From Torymus aiolomorphi (lineage: Eukaryota; Arthropoda; Insecta; Hymenoptera; Torymidae), in assembly GCA_036365515.1 (NCBI GenBank), contig CM070876.1:134061394-134125393 (forward strand): a stretch of DNA of 64,000 nt. The letters run 5' to 3'. The notes under the pieces are model-generated. The model searched no databases, was not told the DNA's origin, and saw only the letters and a program-made list of their open reading frames with translations. Positions 58,611-64,000 of this stretch are shown here, piece by piece. Numbering within the stretch: position 1 is the stretch's first letter; every line of letters begins with the position of its first letter. Made by a program: the position numbers and the translations under genes.

Positions 58611-58635
58611 TTATAAGATTATTTAATAACGTATG

Positions 58636-58747
58636 AAAGAGAGAGAAAATTTTGGAGAGGAAAAGGTAAAATATTGTTGTTGTAAAAAGGTTGTTCTTCA
58701 CAGGTGAGAGCGATGGTTGGGGCTCCCACCATTTTTTCTCTCTTTAT
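58636..58747. ncRNA. Conserved multi-stem-loop element, copy 2
   Basis: In reverse complement this matches 52,813-52,905: outer stem AAGAGAGAGAAAAT / ATTTTTTCTCTCTTTA, inner GGTTGGGGCTCCCACC, with GAGAGC facing GCTCCC (one G-U pair). GGAGAGGAAAA and GGTTGTTC are also shared. It lies just after the stop of accessory paralogue 2, in the same orientation relative to that gene as copy 1 has to the polB/small-protein unit. Confidence 0.55.
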
Positions 58748-58869
58748 ATAATATAAGTATATACACACCTGCACTCATAGACATGCATGTTTTCCATATT
58801 AAACTTATTCAAACTTGTTTAAACTTGTTTAAAGTTGTTTAAACTATATTCAAACTTGTTTAAACTTTA

Positions 58870-59205
58870 ATTAATCATTCACATACACTCTCATTCACAT
58901 ACACACTCTCATTTACATACACTCTCATTTACATTCAATCATACAGTCACATTTACATACATTCAATCTTGCACATACAGTCAGACTTCAGTTATACACT
59001 CTCATTCACATACACTCTCATTTACATACATTCAATCATACACATACACATACACTCTCATTCACATACACTCTCATTCACATACACACTCTCATTTACA
59101 TACACTCTCATTTACATACACTCTCATTTACATTCAATCATACAGTCACATTTGCATATATTCAATCATTCACATACACACTCTCATTTACATACAGTCA
59201 TACAA
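58870..59205. repeat. (CATACACTCTCATTCA/T)n array
   Basis: About 335 bp of 12-18-bp variants of CACATACACTCTCATT. The 98-aa Ser/His/Thr/Tyr-rich frame across it is a product of the repeat. Confidence 0.85.
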
Positions 59206-59320
59206 TTTTCTACAATTATAAATACAAAATACATTTTTTTTTATTTTTTATTAAAAAATACATAATTTAAGAATTATAATAAATATAATAAATATAATAA
59301 ATATATAATTTATTTTTTTT

Positions 59321-59694
59321 TTATTGTATGGCCGCGGGGCCCAGTATCCGGGATAGCTAATCCACCTCTGCTGCATGTTTCTGTAAAACCAAAGAATATA
59401 ATTAAAATAAATAAATAAATTAAAATACATAAATTAGAATAAAATTGAGTAAAATATCTCACCTATCAATCCACCGCCTTTGCCTCTCCACCAGGTGTGG
59501 CGCAGGCATCAACTACACCACCTCAATGGAGGGTGATGGTGGTGTCACCAATGGCCTCGGTGATGCATGAGGTCCCTGCATTGGGACAACCGAGGCCAGT
59601 GGGTCATCATCACCATCACATTGTTCCTAGAAAAGAAAAAAATTATTAATATTATATATATATACACACAGTAATATATAATCAATTAATCATT

Positions 59695-59754
<60 letters not shown>

Positions 59755-61338
59755 CACGCCCACACTACCACCCGCGCACAAATAGATATATTTACGCACT
59801 CGTATTTACGCACTAACACCCGTACACAAACGGACACTTGTATATGCATATTAGCACTCGCGCACAAACGAACACCGTACACCGCATAAACGAACACCCG
59901 TACGCCCGCACACTAGCACCCACACACTAGCATCCGCACACTAGTAAACGCGCACAAACGGACACCGGCATAAATGAATATCTGTACGCCCGCACTTTTA
60001 CACCCGCGTTCATACACGTACTCCCACTATGCATTTAAACACATACGCTGCGCTTTTTTACATCCCCACACTATACCATACATATAAGCCCTCACACTGC
60101 ACTACACATTTAAACATATAAACACCATCACTTGTACACGCACACACTGCACTCACTTTCAACAAGCATTTGCACTCACACCCGCACACTGCATCGTGTA
60201 TTATAGGATATACATCCGCAAACTACACTCACTTTGCATAAGCACCACACAATGCATCGCGTATTGTAATATATATCCGCCCGCACACGCGCACCTTTAC
60301 ACATATACACGCATACGTATACGCGCAATTTTACACCCGCACGCGCGTATATGTATTCTAATATACCCGCCCGTACACGCGCACTTTGACATGAATACCC
60401 ACATACGAACACGCGCACTTTTACACAGCACATTACATCACATAAAATTACATACCTCAATGTCCAATTCGGGCGATGGTAGCCACATTATATGCTCCAT
60501 CGGTGGCAGCGGCGGCAGCGGTGGTGAGGAGATCGGCAGCGGTGGCGAGGAGGTCGGCAGCGGTGGCGAGGTGGGCCACGGCGGCGTCAAGGCGGTGGAA
60601 GACGGCGGCGGTGGCAGCGGTGCCGAGGGTAGCGGTGGAGGCGAGGAGGCCCACGGCGGCGTCAAGGCGGTGGAAGACGGCGGCGGTGGCAGCGGCGACG
60701 AGGAGGGCAGCAGCGGCGGCGGCGGTGGTGGTTGCTGCCACGAGGACGGCAGCGGAGGAGGAGGTGCGGAGGCCCACGGCGGCGTCGAGGCGGTGGGTGG
60801 CTGGAAGGGTAGCGGTGCAGAGAGCAGCGGCGGTGGTGGTGGCGGTGGCTGCTGCCACGAGGAAGGCAGTGGTGGCGGCTGGCACGAGGAGAGCGGTGGC
60901 GGAGGCTGCTGCAGCGGCTGGCATGGCGGTGGTGGAGGCTGCTGCTCTGCTGATGGCGGCGGTAGCAACGAGGATGGCGAGGGTGGTAGATCCTCACAAA
61001 ATGTGTGAATAAATTCTCGCATATCTTGCGAGGCCACATCCTCGTTGTCCTCAAGCAGCGCTCGAAGCTCCTGGAGGAGCTGCCGTGATGTCTTTTTCGC
61101 GTCAGCCTCACCTGCGCTACGTCGCAACTCCTCCAGGAGTTCGAGCGAGATGTCCTCCTCTTGCTGCTGCTGCGGCTGTTCCTGCTGTGGTGGCTCATGC
61201 CGCTGCTGTTCCTGCTGCGGCGGCTCTCGAGCAGTTCCATTGCCATTGGAAAATTTTATGAGCTCCTGGATGATCTCGTCTTCCATATCACCGTTGATGA
61301 GATCATCCAGGAGATAACTTGTTGCTGCCGGCTCCATC
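59321..61338 (-). pseudogene. Spliced proline-rich Polinton protein, one premature stop
   Basis: Exon 1 (61,338-60,456) begins MEPAATSYLLDDLINGDMED; the TATA box at ~61,420 makes the ATG at 61,400 too close to the start site. An acidic, Gln/Glu-rich region with LELLEELRRSAGEA follows, then ~170 residues of Pro-rich repeats (SSWQQPPPPPP, TALTPPWASS). Donor GAG/GTATGT at 60,455, acceptor TTTCTAG at 59,627; exon 2 59,626-59,463 keeps frame (EQCDGDDDPLASVVPMQGPH) but hits TAG at ~59,510. Sequence after that stop still reads as protein in the same frame across a second intron (59,462-59,381) into exon 3 (WISYPGYWAPRPY), followed by AATAAA. Function unknown; an intrinsically disordered scaffold is possible. 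Confidence 0.6.
59700..59751. repeat. (CA)n microsatellite
   Basis: About 26 CA units within intron 1 of the proline-rich gene. The rest of that intron (59,760-60,440) is rich in CACACG/CGCACA variants. Confidence 0.95.
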
Positions 61339-61411
61339 TCGCGAGTATGTATGCGTATGTGTGTGCGCGCGATAGAGAGAGCGAGACTAATGAGGCCCAT
61401 TAACGCGTCGA

Positions 61412-61427
61412 GCCCTTATTTATTGGG
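61412..61427 (-). promoter_or_regulatory. TATA-type promoter of the proline-rich gene
   Basis: Minus strand CCCAATAAATAAGGGCTCG, with a pyrimidine-rich CTCATTAGTC start region ~30 bp downstream. Confidence 0.6.
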
Positions 61428-61571
61428 AGCGCTCGCAGAATTCGGCGACGGTTACAGCCTTCTCGAATGTTGTTGTTGTTGTTATACAACTGAACATTCG
61501 AGGCGAGCGTGTTGATTCATCGTAGAATTCCGCGAACTACATCTCGAAGTTTCCGTGCTCGCGCACTCTCA

Positions 61572-61640
61572 CTATAAATAAGGGCGCGCCGTGTTAACGG
61601 TCTCTCATTACTCGCGCTCTCTCATCCATCGTACATACGC
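61572..61640 (+). promoter_or_regulatory. Inverted duplicate promoter directed to the right terminus
   Basis: CTATAAATAAGGGCGCGCC, then GTTAACGG, TCATTACTCGCGCTCTCTC. It aligns with the opposite promoter and start region at 61,427-61,360 (AATAAATAAGGGCTCG, GTTAATGG, TCATTAGTCTCGCTCTCTC). No ORF with recognisable content follows before the terminus. Between the two promoters is a palindrome CTCGAATGTT...AACATTCGAG. Confidence 0.6.
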
Positions 61641-61779
61641 ACGTGGGGAGCAGACGTCATACACCGGTATGCACAGCGCGCGGCCATGATGCTATCGAGC
61701 ACGTGGGATAGTCTTCCCGCGCGTGATCAAGTCCGCCGCGCGTGCGCGGTGTAGTCGTGAGAGAGGGAGTGCACCAAGC

Positions 61780-62035
61780 TCATGTAGCGGCCTGTGGTCG
61801 ACCGAACGGCCCCACCACTGCGCGGTATAGCTGGGAGAGCGCCAGACTTATGTAGCGGCCTGTGGCCGACCGAGCGGCCCCACCACTGCGCGCTGTAGCT
61901 GAAAGAGCGCCAGGCTCATGTAGCGGCCTGTGGCCGACCAAACGGCCCCCACCATCGCGCTGTGTAGTTGAGAGAGCGCCAGGCTTAAGTAGCGGCCTGT
62001 GGCCGACCATACGGCCCCACCATTGCGGCTGTGCG
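61780..62035. repeat. ~67-bp tandem repeats near the right terminus
   Basis: Four units containing (A)TGTAGCGGCCTGTGGCCGAC and AACGGCCCCACCA start near 61,781, 61,849, 61,916 and 61,983. Overlapping frames on both strands are repeat artefacts. Confidence 0.88.
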
Positions 62036-62223
62036 TTGGCACTCGCGCTTATTAAAAAATGATTGCGCGCTCTTATTGACTTTGCCTTAACAGGCTCGCA
62101 TATTATCAATCATGCTTTATATATATATACTTCATTAAAATAATAAAGTAAATAATGTATAATTAATATTTAATTAACTAATATAATTATCTCTATCACA
62201 ATATATGTTCAATAATATAAATC

Positions 62224-62467
62224 TTAAATATGCGCTACATCATCGAGCTATACGAGAGCTCGCGATGCATCGGGCTCGAAAATGTTGGGAGGATTCTAGG
62301 AACCGTGTGAGATTTCTTGCATAGTAGTATTCGATGCGCAGCATCGAAAATGCTATGAGAGTTCTGGCCCAGTTGGGTCAACGGGGCTCGTAGAATTCGA
62401 TGCGCAGCATCAAAAATGCTATGAGAGTTCTGGCCCAGTGGGCTAGAACTCTCATAGCTTACCTACT
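62224..62467. repeat. Polinton right terminal inverted repeat
   Basis: Reverse complement of the left terminus, with the same GAGAGTTCTGGCCCA / TGGGCTAGAACTCTC modules and the CGATGCGCAGCATCGAA palindrome. Confidence 0.9.
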
Positions 62468-62543
62468 GATGTGTTTTACCAAATATCCAAAATGCAGCCA
62501 TTCACCAGAGAAAGACGATTTCAGACCTTCGTTTTCTGGCCTA
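62468..62543. repeat. Right terminal inverted repeat, outer part
   Basis: Completes the right arm: GATGTGTTTTACCAAATATCC to GGCC-TA, the complement of 38,556-38,634. Confidence 0.85.
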
Positions 62544-63240
62544 ATGGACATATGCGCGGGCACGCCGCCGTAAGGCCGCAGTCAACACAGGCCACGGTCG
62601 TACACACAGGTCGGGAAACTCCTATGGAGAGAGTGGGCCTCTTACGAGCAGCACTCATACTTCCATAAGTGGTCACAGAGGTGGTGCGCTGTGATCGAGT
62701 TAACTTCTTTTTAGTATATTTCGATACTGGTGCCGAAGGTGATCATTTACTTCATGTGACGTTTTTCACACGAGCGAAGCGAGTGCGAAAAGTCACATGA
62801 AATAAATAATCAACTTCCGCACTCGTGTCGAACGATATCTTATACCACGAGCACCGAAAAATCATATCAAAGTTGTGATTTTGAGGTTAGAGTGGTTTAA
62901 AATATATTAATTGCATGTGGGATAAAAATCATTTAAAATACTTGCAAGATTAATAAAGCACTATATATTTTGTTTAGGTTTTAATTTCAATCTATATAAT
63001 TAATTTTGTAAGCAAGATTACTGTAACATAGTGATTGTATGTTAATTTAATTCAGAATCATGGAATTTTAAAGGAAGTAGCAGGTATAAATTGAAAAAAG
63101 AAAAAAGTACAGTTTTTATTCAACCAACAATTTGTCTATTTGATTTCAATTTTTATCTAACAAATAAGTTTAATAATTTCTTAATTTAAAAAATATTATT
63201 TATATCTGACTGCTTTCAACTGTAACACCTAATAATTAGT
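62544..63240. other. Intergenic DNA with a palindromic MITE copy
   Basis: Contains the second copy of the palindromic repeat (about 62,708-62,860); otherwise AT-rich with no gene seen. Confidence 0.45.
62708..62860. repeat. Palindromic MITE-like repeat, copy 2
   Basis: TTTCGATACTGGTGCCGAAGG...CACGAGCGAAGCGAGTGCG...ACTTCCGCACTCGTGTCGAA, closely related to 2,170-2,310. Confidence 0.6.
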
Positions 63241-63263
63241 CAACTTCGACATTTTCCTTTTAA

Positions 63264-63637
63264 CTAGGACTGTTTTTTAACCTTCTGGTTTTCTTGAAAT
63301 ATATATTGACGCATTCTTATCCGAACATAATAATAAATTGAAAACGCTAAAATATCAGGTCCATGAATTTTACAAGAAAATGTTATTTTATAATTTTCCA
63401 ATACTTCATCTACAGTAGTAGTAAAAACATCTTTTTTATGCGCATGCTTTGCAAAACATGACTCTGTATAAAAAATTAAATTAAAAAAATGATGATTAGC
63501 ATGGATTAATCTTCCTCGTGATTTCAAGTCCACTAACTGTTCAAGAGCAGTTTTAACTTTGCTGGTACTTATTGATTCTACACAAGATGTACATTTACTG
63601 TATTCTTTATTTTTCATCACTTGCTTACAAAGATAAC
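63264..63637 (-). pseudogene. Transposase C-terminal exon, possibly P-element/THAP9-like
   Basis: The frame is open from a splice-acceptor-like site (TCGTATAG/GTTATC at 63,638) to a stop at 63,264. It reads GYLCKQVMKN, CTSCVESISTSKVKTALEQL, VDLKSRGRLIHANHHFFNLIF and YYYVRIRMRQYIFQENQKVK. A Cys-x2-Cys motif followed by LKSRG...LIH resembles the end of P-element-type (THAP9-like) transposases; the assignment is from motif memory and only moderate. No other exon was seen in the remaining window upstream. Confidence 0.42.
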
Positions 63638-63639
63638 CT

Positions 63640-64000
63640 ATACGACAAGAAAATATTATTAATGACTACTTTTTATATTTATATAAATAAAGTTATACAT
63701 AAGTTTTACTTACAGATATTAAAGATTTGACACATTTTCTATATATAAAAAGAAAAGAGCAATTACAAACATGAACTTCCCAGACTTCAACTACATTCGT
63801 GGAGCATACGAGTACATTACAATTTGCAAATATTTTTTATTGACCATATTTAATAAGAAATATTTGCAAATATTTTTATTGACCATATTTAATAACTAAT
63901 ATTTGCAAATTTTTTTATTGACCTTATTTAATAAGAAATAATTGCATATATGTATCTCTTTCAATGTTATCTTGAATGTACTAAATATCGTAAATTATAG
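63640..64000. repeat. AT-rich end with short tandem units
   Basis: ATATTTGCAAATATTTTTTATTGACC(A/T)TATTTAATAA units recur three times at ~63,820-63,945. No gene seen. Confidence 0.6.

Larger units (their letters stand above)
45343..62467. mobile_element. Maverick/Polinton (adintovirus-like) element, 17,125 bp
   Basis: The element starts AGTAGGTAAGCTATGAGAG and ends in the reverse complement (...CTTACCTACT). This gives the AG...CT termini and 6-bp duplication usual for Polintons. It encodes polB, integrase, ATPase, adenain-like protease, major capsid and penton-like proteins, the set that defines virion-coding Polintons. Gene blocks on the two strands diverge from shared promoters. Lesions: stop in polB (54,482), frameshift in the capsid gene (~46,690), frameshift at ~50,680, stop in the proline-rich gene (~59,510) and a 50-bp duplication at the polB end. 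Integrase, ATPase, penton, PLA2 and both accessory paralogues remain open. Confidence 0.97.
38556..62543. mobile_element. Large non-autonomous element with ~1.24-kb terminal inverted repeats, split by the Polinton
   Basis: The left arm (38,558-~39,790) is the reverse complement of the right arm, which lies at ~44,185-45,342 and resumes after the Polinton at 62,468-62,541. Ends read TA-GGCCAATAAACGAAGGTC and, in reverse, TA-GGCCAGAAAACGAAGGTC, suggesting a TA target. Arm lengths agree (about 1,235 bp each) once the Polinton is removed; the original element would be ~6.9 kb. The interior (39,790-44,185) has no transposase, only nested repeats and AT-rich sequence. Confidence 0.78.

Noticed and set aside
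60196..61012. Gly-rich and Ala/Val-rich plus-strand ORFs
   Set aside because: They are the complementary and shifted readings of the proline-rich minus-strand exon, which has promoter, splice sites and downstream exons.
61339..61400. Upstream start (MGLISLALSIA) giving the proline-rich protein a signal-like N-terminus
   Set aside because: It sits at or before the predicted transcription start set by the TATA box at ~61,420.
61780..62109. Minus-strand ORF of 109 aa near the right terminus
   Set aside because: It spans the ~67-bp tandem repeats and repeats with them; other frames are equally open.

Overview
The window looks like repeat-rich nuclear DNA from an arthropod, most likely an insect. 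Protein motifs, canonical GT-AG introns, AT-rich intergenic DNA and long microsatellites support this. A hymenopteran is plausible but unproven. I see no convincing ordinary host gene, rRNA, tRNA or CRISPR array; almost every recognisable protein belongs to a mobile element.

Layout. 1.7-5.15 kb (+): a multi-exon, once-interrupted RAG1-core/Transib-like transposase gene. 6.3-9.05 kb (+): GC-rich leader and decayed gag of a BEL/Pao retrotransposon. 9.245-18.824 kb (-): an LTR-bounded Ty3/gypsy-like retrotransposon with 4-bp TCAT duplications, decayed gag-pol and an extra zinc-knuckle ORF after integrase. 19.5-24.7 kb: simple arrays and a 3-kb minisatellite carrying a duplicated palindrome. 24.9-27.5 kb: dispersed AT-rich repeats. 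27.65-29.7 kb (+): a decayed CACTA/EnSpm-like transposase. 30.3-31.5 kb: a 168-bp satellite with a MITE inside. 35.99-38.54 kb: a foldback-type element whose arms are built from ~93-bp repeats. 38.556-62.543 kb: a non-autonomous element with ~1.24-kb terminal inverted repeats, whose right arm was split by the main feature of the window. 63.26-63.64 kb (-): a transposase-tail exon, possibly P-element/THAP9-like.

Main feature: a complete-ended, 17,125-bp Maverick/Polinton (adintovirus-like) element at 45,343-62,467. It has AG...CT termini, ~245-280-bp inverted repeats and a 6-bp target duplication (GATGTA/GATGTG) that can be checked against the uninterrupted copy of the target in the other arm of the host repeat at ~38.63 kb. 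It encodes a protein-primed DNA polymerase B, a DDE integrase with a chromodomain, a packaging ATPase, an adenain-like protease, a phospholipase A2 minor virion protein, a major capsid protein, a penton-like protein, a fibre-like protein and several accessory proteins. Virion genes (-) and ATPase/fibre/integrase genes (+) diverge from a shared bidirectional promoter at 49.65-49.70 kb; the polymerase unit and a second accessory gene diverge at 57.67-57.83 kb; a third divergent pair lies at 61.41-61.59 kb. These sites share a TATA/GGGC core promoter. The copy is damaged: I count a stop in polB, a frameshift in the capsid gene, a frameshift in a coiled-coil gene and a stop in a proline-rich gene. 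Most other genes are open, so inactivation looks recent.

Less expected features inside the Polinton: two paralogous genes near opposite ends whose E...C-x2-H-x7-C pattern resembles the Maelstrom RNase-H-like fold; a ~100-bp stem-loop element conserved at two gene 3' ends; 73-75-nt introns; a possible -1 frameshift joining the PLA2 and protease frames; and an inverted-duplicated promoter pointing into a non-coding repeat array next to the right terminus.
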